Positions 10,189 to 22,102 of a DNA stretch of 64,000 nt are shown here, in pieces. Position numbers and translations under genes: made by a program. The stretch comes from Plantago major (taxonomy: Eukaryota > Streptophyta > Magnoliopsida > Lamiales > Plantaginaceae). How positions within the stretch are numbered: the first letter of the stretch is position 1; each line of letters starts with the position of its first letter. The notes beneath the pieces are model-generated. The model worked only from the letters and a program-made list of their open reading frames with translations, did not search any database and was not told where the DNA came from. The stretch spans positions 87,682,414 to 87,746,413 of the forward strand of contig CM048839.1 in assembly GCA_026545765.1 (NCBI GenBank). Reading direction: 5' to 3'.

Positions 10189-10879
10189 TGTTTTCCCCAC
10201 TCTGGTGCCTACGGTTTACTTAGCAAACAGTCTCCCAAGATAGAACAACAGAGAGTTAGTATTCTAGCACTGAATCGCTAACTCATCGAACTTGGCAATA
10301 TAGAAAGTTCAGGCTTTTAGAGAGTAAGAGCGAAGAAACAAAGATTGGATTTCTGTGTGTTGAAAATCCGAATCTGGGGGGTCTATTTATAATTTCGAAG
10401 AGTTGTAGTCTGATTAGATGTAGCTTTTTGCGAACAGGTCCCTGTAGAGATAAAAATTCAAACGGACACACCTGTTTGAATTTTCCCGTTCAGTTACAAT
10501 CCTCAGCGAATGGACAGATCCATTCGCTTAAGCCCAAACCAACTAACGCATCTGTTAGGCTTTTCTGTTTCAGACTTTCTATTGGGCTTAACCAAATACA
10601 ATATGCTTCTGGCCCAAAAAGATTATAGTCAACTAAAGACCACGACCCGTGAACCCACGGACTCCGGATCCACGACCCTCGACCCGGCTCCTGGCGGGCG
10701 CGTATGGTCAAGTGATGGAGCCATCTAGCTCATCCCCTTCCAAAACCATGGGTGCCCCTTGGGGCCCAAACCCTAAAGCAAGTCTTGGACTTAACTAGTT
10801 CATTCTTTCTCAATTTTAGCCATGTGAGACTTCTCCCATTTCCAACTTTTGCATTCCATATTTAATGTATCAACCAACA
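10189..10879 (-). repeat. Copia-type LTR, minus strand
   Basis: On the minus strand it starts TGTTGGTTGATACATT at 10879 and ends GGGGAAAACA at 10189, with a TATAAATAGA box (about 10383-10392) some 490 bp from its start. These are the usual LTR proportions. The primer site expected next is replaced by the LTR fragment ending at 10185. There is no second copy in the window to confirm it. Confidence 0.5.
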
Positions 10880-11908
10880 CAATTTGAACTTCAATTACTC
10901 TTTCACCTTTCAATGAATTTTAATAATTCTTTCTCAAGTGCAATCTACTACTATAGTAGATTATTCACGTTCAAGGAAACGTCATTTCCAAAGTATGGAC
11001 CCCTTTGGTTTAGGTGCAAAAACATGGACTAGTTGGTTCAGGTGCAAAAACTTGGACTAGCCCTCATTGTAAGTGCATAAAAGATATCCAAAAATTGATG
11101 CACCACCATTTACTTCAAAGCAATTCCAGAAAATTATGTGAAAGTTCTATTAGACCAGGAGATGAAGAATTGAAATTCCTGGCCCCCACTCTACTTCTGG
11201 AAAATCCCAACTTCGAAATCACCACGAGAGATGAAGAATTGAAATTCGAGGTTGGTTTTCGATTTAAGGTCAGATTCACGTTATTACTAACCTCAACAAG
11301 ATTGACAAGAGATGAAGCGGAGTGGTGGCAGACTAACATTAGACGGGTAGCGCAATATCCGGTGGAGCGGAGATGAGACGGAGTGGTGGTAGTTGGTGGG
11401 AGGAGGCGGAGTGATGTGTGAAGTGAAGTGGAATTGTGGTTTGTGAATTGGGTAAGGGTGACTGTGCTTAGATTGAGCAAGGAAACTAGGGTATAGTATC
11501 TTTTACCATGTTGTTCCGGGCTTTGACCCAGCCCGGAATCCAAATTTTGGTAAATCAGTGACCCGACAACCGGATCGATAAATGTGGTCCGGGTAAAATC
11601 CGGGTTTAGTCCATTCGTGCTCGGCCTTAGTCTACATATCCCCGCTGCTTTTTCTCTACTCATTGATCCACTGAAATTTTGTCTACCTTGTTGATATAGA
11701 ACAGAGGCATTATCTTCTTCATCTGCATTTTGTACTTTCCGAGCGTTTGTTGTAGACTTGTTGTGATGGTTAGTATTTCTGCTTATTGTTTGTATTGAAC
11801 TTAAATTCTATAGAAATTTTCATGTGATTTAACACTTTGACATGAGTTTTGTTTTTAGAATTACATCTGTTAGAATTTTCATGTGATTTAACACTATTGG
11901 CCGGTGCA
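10880..11908. other. Unclassified stretch, repeat-like
   Basis: No gene recognised. It has local duplications: GGTGCAAAAAC plus GGACTAG at about 11012 and 11041, AGATGAAGAATTGAAATTC at about 11159 and 11229, and AATTTTCATGTGATTTAACAC at about 11815 and 11875. Frames up to 182 codons exist on both strands but have no family features. Confidence 0.4.
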
Positions 11909-12398
11909 TGTTGTGTGACCATTTTTTGTCCAAAATGTTTTCTTCACCATTTTACTCATTTCACACATTTTCCATATTGCTTGAGCTTATGTTCACATTT
12001 GATGATCTAAGTGCTTAGATCATTGATCAAGCACAAATCTTGCACTATAAATAGGCTAGGTTATGAGATGATACAATATAACACTCTCATATATCATCAC
12101 AAGCCATTACACAAACACTTCTCCCATATTCATCATTTTTCATTTCACTTGTATTCTATACTTTCATTTGGATACGAGTATAAACCCGTAAAGATTTGTT
12201 TTACAAGTAGTTGAGGAATTTCTTGTACTCCAAATACCATTATAGTGGAAATTTTGGCTCTCTCGCCGGTGGTTTTTTACCTCTATTTACGGAGGGTTTT
12301 TCCACCTTAAAATTCTCGGTGTTCATTTTTACTGTCTTTATTAATTTCTCTATATTGTTGGTGGAATTTATAAGCTTCTGCGCTCTGGTACCACAACA
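11909..12398 (+). repeat. 5' LTR of the Tork-like copia element
   Basis: TGTTGTGTGACC to CCACAACA, about 490 bp, with TATA box in the expected place and a primer site four bases after its end. The left end rests on the TGTT...AACA rule, without a second LTR. Confidence 0.65.
12046..12053 (+). promoter_or_regulatory. LTR TATA box
   Basis: TATAAATA about 137 bp into the LTR, the likely start signal for the element RNA. Confidence 0.6.
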
Positions 12399-12401
12399 AA
12401 C

Positions 12402-12414
12402 TGGCATCAGAGCC
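12402..12414 (+). other. Primer-binding site, initiator tRNA-Met
   Basis: TGGCATCAGAGCC, one mismatch to TGGTATCAGAGCC, just after the LTR. Confidence 0.75.
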
Positions 12415-12432
12415 AGAGTGGTCTTATTCACC

Positions 12433-14306
12433 ATGTCTACCAAATTTGACATAGAGAAGTTTGACGGAAAAATTAGCTTCGCTATTTGGCGTGTCCAGAT
12501 GCAAGTCGTTCTCACCCAAAATGGCTTGAAGAAAGTTTTGGAAGGCAAACTAAACAGGCCAAAGAGTATGACGGAGGAGCAATGGGTAGAGATGGATGAA
12601 AAGGCGTTGTCCATTATTCAATTGTGTTTGTCCCGTGAGGTGTTGCGCGAGGTAATTAACGAAAAATCGGCTGCGAGCATATGGGGTAAATTGGAGTCCC
12701 TTTACATGACCAAGAGTCTAGCAAACAAGCTCCGCCTAAAGGAACGTCTTTTCTCACTCCGCATGTCTGAAGGTACTCCAATCCAAACTCATTTAGATGA
12801 ATTAAATTCCATTGTCATTGATTTGGAGAGCCAAGACGTTAAAATTGATGATGAGGATAAAGCCGTGCTACTTATTGTCTTACTACCACCCTCATATACA
12901 CATTTTAAGGAAATCATGTTATATGGTAATTATGTTACCTTATATTATGATGATGTCAAATCCCATCTTTTATCCAAAGAAAAGTTTGATACCGAAATTC
13001 ATTCTGAAAATTCGGCTGAGGGATTATTTGTTGGAGGGAGGAGTCAAGAACGAGGTAATAACATTAAGAACAAGTCAAGGTCCAAATCTAGAGGTAAAAA
13101 CTCTAAGTTTTGTCGTTATTGCAAGAAGAAAAACCTTGAGATCTCTGATTGCTATAAGTTGAAAAATAGGCAAGAAAGAGAGGATAAGGGTAAGGGTATT
13201 AACCAACCCGAAAACCATGCTGAAGCTAGTATTGTTGAAACACACTCTGATGGGGAGTTACTAGTAGCTATTGACACCATGCATAGGTCTAAAAATGATT
13301 GGATTCTTGTTTCTGGTTGTACATTTCATATGTCTCCTAACAGAGACTGGTTTACCACCTATGAAACATTTAATGGTGGTTTTGTCTTGATGGGCAACGA
13401 TGTTCCATGCAAAGTTGTCGGTAAAGGTACAATCAAAATTAAGACACGTGATGGAGTTGTCAGAACTCTAACTGGTGTCAGACAAGTCCCCTATTTGAAA
13501 AGAAGTCTCATTTCTTTAGACACCCTTGAGTCATTTGGGTGTAGGTACTCAGCTCAAGGTGGAGTTTTAAAGGTGTCGAAAGATGCTCTTGTGTTGCTAA
13601 TGGCAAATCGGTATGGTAGTTTGTATGTTTTGCAGGGTTCTACTGTTACAGGTTCTGTAGCTATTGCCTCTTCCAACAATGACAATACAAAGTTGTGGCA
13701 CAAGAGATTGGGCCACATGAGCGAGAAGGGAATGTATGCCCACAACAAGAAAGGTCATCTTGGAAACCATTGTACCAGCAAAGTTAATTTCTGCGAACTT
13801 TGCATTTTTGATAAGCAGAAAAAGGTTAGCTTTTCTAAATCCATTCATCGAACTAAAGGTACTTTGGATTACATTCATTCAGACCTTTGGGGTCCCTCTC
13901 GAATTCCTTCCAAGGGAGGACATTTTTATATGTTGACCATTATTGATGATTTCTCAAGAAAGCTCTGGGTTTATTTTCTCAAAAAACAAAAGTGAAGCAT
14001 TTTCCAAATTTAAAGAATGGAAAATCTTAATTGAGAACCAGACAAGTAAAAAGGTCAAAAGATTGAGAACTGACAATGGTCTTGAGTTTTGTTCAAATGA
14101 ATTCAATGATTTATGCAAGAAGGAAGGTATTGCTAGGCACCACACAATTCCAGGTACTCCACATCAAAATGGAGTTGCAGAAAGAATGAGCATAACTATT
14201 TTGGAGAGAGTCGTTGCATGCTCTCTCATTCTGGCTTGGGAAAAGGTTTTTGGGCTAAAGCGGCAATGACAACATGTGATTTGATAAACCGCTCCCCCAA
14301 CAGATC
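12433..14306 (+). pseudogene. Copia Gag-Pol polyprotein (gag, protease, integrase part), broken
   Basis: Start MSTKFDIEKFDG at 12433 after the primer site; upstream in-frame codons belong to the LTR. Gag core includes LCLSREVLREV and LESLYMTKSLANKL. The zinc knuckle CRYCKKKNLEISDC has lost its His. The protease motif reads LVSGCTFHM where LDSGC is expected, so the catalytic Asp is Val. The integrase has the WHKRLGH zinc finger, HSDLWGP, TDNGLEFC and QNGVAER with D, D and E present. A +1 shift occurs in the A run near 13978-13985 and another near 14225. SV2 interrupts it at 14306. Expressed as one polyprotein in related elements; inactive here. Confidence 0.85.
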
Positions 14307-15081
14307 TGTTGGTCCAGATAACGGCAAAGTAAAAGACTGGGGGGGGGGGGGTGAATAGTCTTTTTCAAACTTTTGTCGATAAACACAATTTCTCAGATAT
14401 CTATGAAGATATCTGATTCTTATTTTCAGAGAGCGGAAGACTTTTTGTGATAAGTGCACGTGCTCAGCAAGATAGGTGTAAATACCTAGCAAAGTAAATA
14501 AAGCAAGTAATAAATTGCAAAAAGTAAATAACACAAGTCTTTATAGTGGTATCTGAAGGTGGCGTAATCCTTCAACTAATCCACTTCGACCTTTCTCAGA
14601 CATAGAATCCACTAAGACAGATAATTGAGTTAACCTTACAAATATCTTCTCTCGATTCCTAAATACACTAGGTTCCCAACCAAGTGTTCCCCCTGAGTTA
14701 TTCCCCGGCTTTCTCAGCCAAGTAATTCCTGTACTCAGAAAACTTTTGAGCTATTCCTTATTTTCCCAAACTAAGTACTTCATGTACTCCACGCAGATTA
14801 AGGTGTTGGTTAAGGTAGTTTGTCAGGTGAGCTTCTTTAATAACTTGTTCAGTTATGCAGATAGCTCTATGAATCAAGTATACATAATACACTTTTCAAT
14901 GTATGGTATCTTGTTCTTTACTGACCCAAGTGTATGATAAGTGTTCAAGAGAATGAATCTCATATATGAAATCTTAATTCAACTCCTTCACATATAGCAA
15001 TGCTTGTTAAGGATCAGGACACTTAGAACTTTTGTGCTACTTAGAATCAAGAGCTTTGATTGCAACAGAAAGCTTGAAGTC
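14307..15081 (-). repeat. SV2 3' LTR, terminal part
   Basis: Reverse complement of SV4 LTR sequence from the TTATCTGGACCAACA end through a 13-base G run (14339-14351) to AGAAAGCTTGAAG. The last five bases AAGTC (15077-15081) are one copy of the SV1 target duplication. Confidence 0.9.
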
Positions 15082-16510
15082 TGTTGGTCCAGATAACGGC
15101 AAAGTAAAAGACTAGAGGGGGGGGGGGGGGTGAATAGTCTTTTAAAACTTTTGTCGATAAACAGCTTCTCGTAAACAGGGGTTTCTGATATTTAGATTCA
15201 GAGCGCGGAAGACTTTAAGATAGGTAAGTGCAGAAACAAAAAGTATGTGTGTGTGCTTTGCTGAAAGATAAATACAGAAAGGTAAATAACACAGCAAGTA
15301 TAGTGGTATCTGGAGGTGGCGTAATCCTCCAACTAATCCACTTCGGTCTTTCTGAGACCTAGAATTCACTAGAACAGATAATTGAGTTCACCTTACAAAA
15401 ATCCTATTCTAAGATTCTTAAACAATTGGTTCCCAACCAAATGTTCCCCCTGAGTTATTCCCCAGCTCCTAGAGCTAAGTACTTCCTCTACTCAGATAAC
15501 CTTGGATTTATTCCCTGATTTCCCAAATCAAGTACTTCCTCTACTCCACGCCTTGATGGTGTTGGTTATAGGGTTTGTCAGAGAGGCTTCTTGTATAACT
15601 TTTCAGTTATGTTTCCAGAGAGCCTAATAGAACAAGACTACTTAATACACTTGTTCAGTGTATGGCAATATGCTCTTTACTGACCCAAGTAATTGATGTC
15701 CGTTCTGGAGAATGAGCTTCAGAAAGGTTATCTGATAGTTCAACTCTTTCACGAATAACAATCTCTTGTTAAGGTTCAGGACAACTTAGAACTACTAGTG
15801 ATTCTTCAAGCAACAGAAAGCTTTTAGAAAGGGTAGTAGAGTGCTTGAGAGAATACTTTGCTAGATTCTATTTTCGCAAGTTAGATCGTTCTTCGGTCGT
15901 ATTTCTCAGCATCTAAGTGTGTGATATTTATAGATGAATTAGAGAGTCGTTGGGATGTTATCCGTTAGACACAATTCAAATTCAGTCTATACTTATCTTG
16001 AAATGAGTATTCAGAAGTCCTTGTCTCATATCTCAGAGAGGACTGTGCTTTAGCGACTTTTCTGCTGATGCAATTAATGCACATGTACTATTTCTCGTCC
16101 TGTAGTCTTCAACGGATACATTAGACTTTCTGATGGCTTGCATGCTCCATACTCATGATGTCATATGTTCCAGAATCATGTTTCAAAAGTAACTAAATGC
16201 ACTTAAGAAAGGATTAAGGACATAGTCTTTCCGAGTGAGACTAAACCTTGGTGTCTTCATAAATCTTGTGCAATCTCCGGTCTTGTAATCTTCAGAAAAG
16301 CTCCATTGCTAGGATTGATCTTCATGGTCTTCTTGGAAATAAAAATTACATTCAGAGACCTATAATCCTAATACAAGATTTACTAGACTAATCATACTCA
16401 GTGATTTCCTCTTTTACAATGTTCAAGTGAACCAAGAGTACTTAATCACCTTTCTGGCAAAGATAAGAACATGTGATGAATGATCAAAATACTAACAAAT
16501 ATTCCTAACA
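15082..16510 (-). repeat. SV1 3' LTR
   Basis: 1429 bp; plus-strand TGTTGG...CTAACA. Contains a 14-base G run (15117-15130) and, on the minus strand, a TATAAATAT box at 15924-15932. Confidence 0.95.
15924..15932 (-). promoter_or_regulatory. SV1 LTR TATA box (copy at 29745-29753 in the 5' LTR)
   Basis: ATATTTATA on the plus strand gives TATAAATAT on the minus strand, at the same place in both LTRs and matching TATAAATA in SV4 (45357-45364). It is the likely promoter of the genomic RNA. Confidence 0.6.
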
Positions 16511-16525
16511 AATTTCCCCCTTTTT
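16511..16525 (-). other. SV1 polypurine tract
   Basis: Minus strand AAAAAGGGGGAAATT directly beside the 3' LTR; the same tract flanks SV2 and SV3 LTRs. Confidence 0.9.
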
Positions 16526-16941
16526 GATCAGTCATCCATGACTATCTTTTAAAGTCCTATTACAAATTTGTAATCCTGGAAGAGAAAACAATCCACCACT
16601 TAATCATTTCAAATGATATTCAATTTTAGTTGAATTAAGTGCAGAAAGTAAACATCAACCAAATCACAAGAAGTGACCTTTGCTGATAAGTTGTCATCTA
16701 TTAGAGTGTATCTGAGAGTATGATCTTCAGATAGGTACAGATTACAGAATAAGATGCAACTTTTACAGATAGAGAAATTCAGAAACAATCATCAAGATTA
16801 CAAAAAGTAAGAAAACATATTAAGTAAATTAGAACAACAGGAGAGTCCAAGCTCCAAGTAAACATTCTAAGATACTAGTCTTCAAGTCTTCAAAAATAAC
16901 TTAGGTTCAGAAACCTCAAGTTCTTCAGCACCCTTTTTGGA
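16526..16941 (-). other. SV1 noncoding stretch between ORF3 and polypurine tract
   Basis: About 0.4 kb, conserved in SV3 (52745-53161) and less so in SV2 (31133-31506). No frame of note. It would be the 3' untranslated part of the ORF3 RNA. Confidence 0.6.
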
Positions 16942-19900
16942 TCAGTTGACATAATCATCCACTTTTCTACATTCTTGGACATAGTCATAAAGTATCCTTC
17001 TGACAGAAAGTTCTGTCTTTCTGGATAAGATACAAATTTCATGGTAACTCTTGCCAAGATTGTAGTTTTTCTTCAGAAAGTGTTTGACCAAGTAGTATTT
17101 TCCCCAGACCCAGGCATGGTCTATTTGCAGCTCAGATAGGTTGAAATACTTGTATATTTCTTCTAGATAGTGATTATCATCCAGATATTCATCCTTTGTC
17201 ATGTAGAATGACTCATAGGGATGAACACCTAGCTTGTTCTGCTTGCTGTAGCTACCATCCAGTTTTCTTGTCTTATGCACATCTTCTGGCTTGGGGTAAG
17301 GACAAGGAAAAGAAAGGTCCATCTTCCTGGCATCATTTCTCTTTTCAACCTCAAAGTTTAGCCAGGCATGAAGGTGCTCATGTTTTAGCAAATTTGGCTT
17401 GCCTTCACTCCATTTTAGGATCTGGTTGAAGATGGGAGTTGGAAACTTATCATTGACAAGTAGATGTTGCAGCCTGTAATCCAATACCCTTTCTTGTTCG
17501 GAATGCACCTATATGAAGACTCTTCATCGGGTCTTCACATACTCAATGTGGGCATCAGTTGGCTTTTCTTGATGAGTTTCTTTGTTTGCTCTGCCAAACT
17601 GAATATCCCTTCTAGCCTTTCTGTTAGGTGGCCTTCTGTCAGGAGATCCTGTGACTCTTTCTTCCTGCCTTGGAGCTGTGCTGGTGGAAGTCCCTTGAAT
17701 TGACTTGGTATTTTCAGAAGGAGTTCTGGCTGCTAATGGCCTTGCTGCCAGAGGAGGTTGTAAGGGGCTTGCTTGCCTTCTTCTTTTGTGAATTGGATGC
17801 TCATCTGTATCAGATTCATCCTCATCATCATCATTGATGTTCCAGTTGTGAGGCTTGCAGCTCTCTTGACCTCTTACCTCACCTTCTTCTTGATTTTCTT
17901 CTTCAGAAGCTTTCTGGTTGTTCCCATCTGAGATCCTAAGGGACTTGGTACCCCTAGTGACCATACTTCTCAGCTTTCTGGCTGGTTGATCTGGAACAAC
18001 TTCTTCAGCAGGGGTGTCTCCAGTGGTGTCCTTAATGACTAGTTGACTTGAGGAGGGGAGATTTGATTGTTTTCTTTTTCTTCCTCTGCCTTTCTGAGGC
18101 ATCTCTCCTTCCCCCTTAGTCATGAATGACTGACTCATGATAGCATAAGCTTCAGAGAGTGATTCAAAGTTCTTCTGGAGGTTGTTATGCACCCTGACCA
18201 ATTCTTGGATTTCTTCTTTCATGTCCTTGTTTTGCCTAACCAACACTTTCTCTTTTCTGTTGAGCTCTTCAAGAGGCTTTAGAATAGCCTCAGCTTGTTG
18301 AGTAGCAAAGGTAGCATCTGCTAGTGCTTGATTGGCATTGTTGCAGTCTTCTTCCCTGATCAGAGCTAAGTCTTTCTGAGAGAGAGCTATGCTGGTTGCT
18401 CTATTTAGCAATGCAGCAGCCAAATCTTTCATCTCTTCTGGGACTGACTGTAGGACTTGGTTGTCTTGAGCAACAAGTCATCTCTTAGTTCCAAGAAAAT
18501 ACCGTTTCTTGACATGTGCTCATCACTTCTTGAAGCACCTGGAGCAGAGAAAATTTGAGGAGCCAGAAGGGCTAGCTTTTCCTTAGTGATTAGCCTCTCA
18601 TCTTCTGCTTGGGAGATCAAGTTTGGGTTTATTTCAGCATCACTCTCATAAACCTTTTCTTGGATTGTTTGCAGAGTGGCAATCTTTTGTTTGCCTTTGA
18701 GTATGCTGGCCTTCTGAGAAGTAGAAGGTCTTTCTGATGCAGCCTTAGCATAATGCTCTTCATCATCATTGTCATCCATGGCATCTATCTCAAAGCAAGT
18801 GACAACGATGGCATTTTCAACAACCTTTGCTCATCTAGGAGTGCCAGTTCCTTAGCATTAGCTTCTCTGAGCTTTTCAAGTTTGGCTTCCTTTTCTTCAA
18901 TAAGAGCTTGACACTCTAAGTTGATTCTCTTCTCCTCTTCCAACTTAGATCTGAGTTGTTCAATCCTGAACTCAGTGGCTGTGATTTCTTCAATTGTGTC
19001 TTGTTCAGCATGTTGGGTATTTTGATGAGACTTTGGTGGTGATGATGATGGGGCTTTCTGAGCATTGGAAGGAGTAGCCTTTTCTGCACTTCCTTTGCTA
19101 ACTTTCGAATCCCGCTTTCTGTGTGGGGATCATCATTCTGATCATCATCATCATCGTCCTTTTTCTTGTCTTCTTGACTTGGATGCTCAGAAGGAGGTTC
19201 TTGGTAGTCATTCTCATCAGTTTCCTCATCTTCAGAAACCAGGTTGATCACATTAGGAAGTGTGATCATCCTCCCATTTACTTCTTCTTGCTCAAAAGGG
19301 TTGTGAGCTTCTTTGGGCAAGCGGGATGGGTCACCATCCGCTCTTGGTTTGAGCATCAATTTGAAAGTCTGCTAGGAGTCTTTGTGCTACTTCATTTAAG
19401 AAGTTATCATCCATCAGAGTGGCAAAAGAATATGATTCTGTGGGAAACATAGCATGGATATGGTCTTCCAGATTGATTGCTATGGCCCTTTTCTCTAGGA
19501 TGTCAATTACTCTTGTAATTTCAGAAAGATCGGCCTTTCTGAGTTTCTGCCATTGTCTGAAGCACTTTAGATGTTTCTTGAGAGTGTGCTTCTTAAAGGC
19601 TTGGAGTAAGTTGAGTGGCACTAGACATTGAGCCTGAAAGAAAGGGATCAAGTTAGTTTTGTTCAAACTACTTGTGTTAGTATCTGTGTGCAAAAGTAAG
19701 CTTTCTGAGCATACCTGTGTAGAAACACTAGGCTCATTTGCTTGGACTTCTGCTTGTTTGGGCACAGAGGCCTCGGATACCTTGATGTGAGGAGAAGTCT
19801 GATCCTCAGCATCCTTTCTTTCTGATTGAACCTGAGAAATAGAATCAAATATGTTTAGAAACTTGTTAACAGAAAAGATAAGTGGAAAAATGCTTTCTGA

Positions 19901-22102
19901 GACTTCACTTACTTCCAAGTGAGGAAGCTCAGTGGCATCTTTCTCAGAAACCTTGGGGGTTTCTGGAACCTTTTCTTCAGATATACTGCTTGTTCAGCAG
20001 TTTTAGTTTCTCTTGGAGGAGATAAGATCACATTCTCTCCGTCCAAGTGTTCTTCTGATTGAGCCTGTAAGATAGAACAAACATATTGATTAAGTAGTGA
20101 ATTTTACCAAAATTTTCTTAAGGAAAGTTTACTATACTTACCTTCTCAACAGAAGGCTCAGTAACTACTTCCTCAGAGTGCTTTTCAGCCTCTGGAAACT
20201 CTTGGTGTTGGGGTGTTGGTTCCACCTCCACTACTTTCTCAGTTGTAGCCGAATAAGAGACATTTAAGAATATCAGAACATAAGATTAGAGCAAATTTAA
20301 GTTAGTTATTTCTTGTTCAGAGATAACTTTACTACCTGTGGAATAGGCTCTTCTTGATGTTCTGAGGTTGGAGTAACCTCTTCTTGATTCAAGGGAGTGG
20401 ACAAGTTTTCTTCCCCCTGAAATTGTGTCTCCGGGTTGGCCTGTAACAAATGAAGCTTATGAGTAACAAGTTAACATTTTAATGTTGACAAGTTAGATAC
20501 AAACTACTTTTGTTACCTGAATAGAGTCAGGCTAAGTTTGGGTCTCTTGGACTAGTGGAGTTTCCACAGCCTCTCTTTGCTCATTGTTGGTCTCCTCTAC
20601 AATATCTTTCTGAGTCTCCATCTCAGTTTGATCCCTTTCTGAGAGTTGAGCTCTCTCAGAAGGTTGAGAAACATGTTCAAGAACAGGGTTTTCTTTAGCC
20701 ACATTAAGTGCTGGAATTGTGAATGTGGAAGCAATGTCAACATCTTCCATCACTCTATCTTCCTCATCCAGGCCTTCTTTTCCTGCTTTGGATGAGGGCT
20801 CCTTTCTTTCCGAGGGGGAGCTTGATGCTCCTCCATGGGTCTCAATCTGGACTTTTGAATACTTATGTAAGTACTACATCATCATCGAGTCACTTGTCAG
20901 ATTGGGAGTGACCCATCTATGATATTTCTATCATCTCGGAGATTTACGAGCACTGTCTCGTAATTCTTGGGGCTTTCTGGTGTTGCCTTTCTGGCCGAAC
21001 AACATCTTCTGAGATCTTATCTCCAGAAGGTTGTGCTTTTTGTACACTTTGGGACTTAGAGGCTTTCTTGCTTTGAGTCCTCTTTCTCTTGGCAACTGGA
21101 GGTTGAGCAGGAGCTTGCTCGAGACCTCTTCACCTTTGGCGACTTCAAGCTCTTCTCGCTTTTCTCGAGCTTTCTCGCAGCAATTCTCTCCTTTTCTTCA
21201 AAGGCATGTCGAAAAGAGAGTTGGTGGTGGGATTTCTTGTCTCTTCTCGAGAGTTATTCCATTGTTTCGAATGTAGCAAATTCGAGACCAAAATCATATT
21301 GGCCTTTGTCTCAACAAGGCCATTGATGATTTTAGGCTCAAATTCCTCAATGTGCCCAAGAAATTTGTTGAAGGCGTACTTCCCCCAATTGAAGTGGGTT
21401 TCCTGCCCTTCATGCTTCTTATTCAGAAGATGCATCATCATCCATCTCTCCATGCTTATCTGGTCTACTCCACCTTTGTTGCCATCAAAGCAACGGACCA
21501 GAATGAGAGCCAAAGTACTCCAGTGTTTCTGGAGATGGCCGATTCGATGGCTTTCGAACAAAGTTTGCTGGGCAACCCTTTGCATTTTCAATCTGGATTG
21601 CCTCAAATAGCTCCTTAACACTTTGAATCATGGAGGCATCCCTGATGTTGATGTCGTCGATTGTTCCTCGATTTTTCAATCGGAATAAGTTGCAGAAAGT
21701 CTTGCAGTATAGGACAATTTCTTGTCCTTGAACTTCAGTCTGCATGTACTTCTCTTCTACATCATTCACAACTTTTGTGAAGATTTTGGAGTTGTTGTAG
21801 AACTCCAACACATCCAGTGTGGATAGTCCACTGGGTGCAGCACACAGAAACTTGTAGATATGGGAACTTTTCAACATTCCCAATATCAGTTTTCTATCTG
21901 CTTTTGAAGAAATGACTGCAGAAATATATTTCTTCACAAGAAAAGCTCCCAAATTCATCTTGTGACTTGGGTTCCAGTCAGAAGGAGTAAACTCTCCTAG
22001 AAGGCGTTTATTCAACACCTTGAGTTCTTGTCCTCCTTGCTTTTCAGCAGGAGCAGATGATGCGGCCTTAGGGTTCTTGGTGGTCATCTTCTTTGGTGCC
22101 AT
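16942..22102 (-). pseudogene. SV1 ORF3: intron-containing third gene of unknown function, broken
   Basis: Start MAPKKMTTKNPKA at 22102, stop at 16942. The N-terminal domain (about 22102-21200) has LGAFLVKKYISAVI, STLDVLEFYNNSKIFTK and GQEIVLYCKTFCNLFRL. Then come acidic, Ser/Pro-rich exons parted by short introns (19634-20516), a conserved KKHLKCFRQWQKL segment, acidic runs, a coiled coil (LVRVHNNLQKNFESLSEAY) and a basic patch (QKGRGRKRKQS). A conserved C-terminal domain follows (LQHLLVNDKFPTPI, HAWLNFEVEKRN, HPYESFYMTKDEYLDD, DHAWVWGKYYLVKHF). I see no signal peptide or membrane helix, so the usual Sirevirus label 'envelope-like' is not supported. Broken by shifts near 21550 and 17500, a TAG at 20532-20534 and several others, some in the CHG-anomaly cluster 20900-21560. 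Function unknown. Confidence 0.75.
19634..20516 (-). other. SV1 ORF3 intron cluster (five introns)
   Basis: In reading order: A 20516-20441, B 20335-20250, C 20141-20065, D 19912-19832, E 19714-19634, each 76-86 bp, minus strand. All begin GT; A, C, D and E end AG (CAG). In B the acceptor reads TTATTCG where SV3 has TTATTAG, so it looks broken. Most exons start with Ala or Val codons and end with Gln, Glu or Lys. SV2 has the same five and SV3 has four. Confidence 0.75.

Larger units (their letters stand above)
11909..14306 (+). mobile_element. Ty1/copia element (Tork/Tnt1-like), 5' half
   Basis: LTR, primer site, gag, protease, and the first two thirds of integrase, all on the plus strand. 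It stops at 14306 where SV2 is inserted; the remainder should lie beyond the right side of the nest, outside the window. Confidence 0.8.

Noticed and set aside
11115..11663. 182-codon minus-strand frame and overlapping 120-codon plus-strand frame
   Set aside because: Both cover the same repeat-like DNA with local duplications, have low-complexity Ser/Thr/Leu composition and show no known motif.
12211..12432. 74 extra residues before the copia gag Met
   Set aside because: They are translated from LTR and primer-site sequence; the family start MSTKFDIEKF at 12433 fits.
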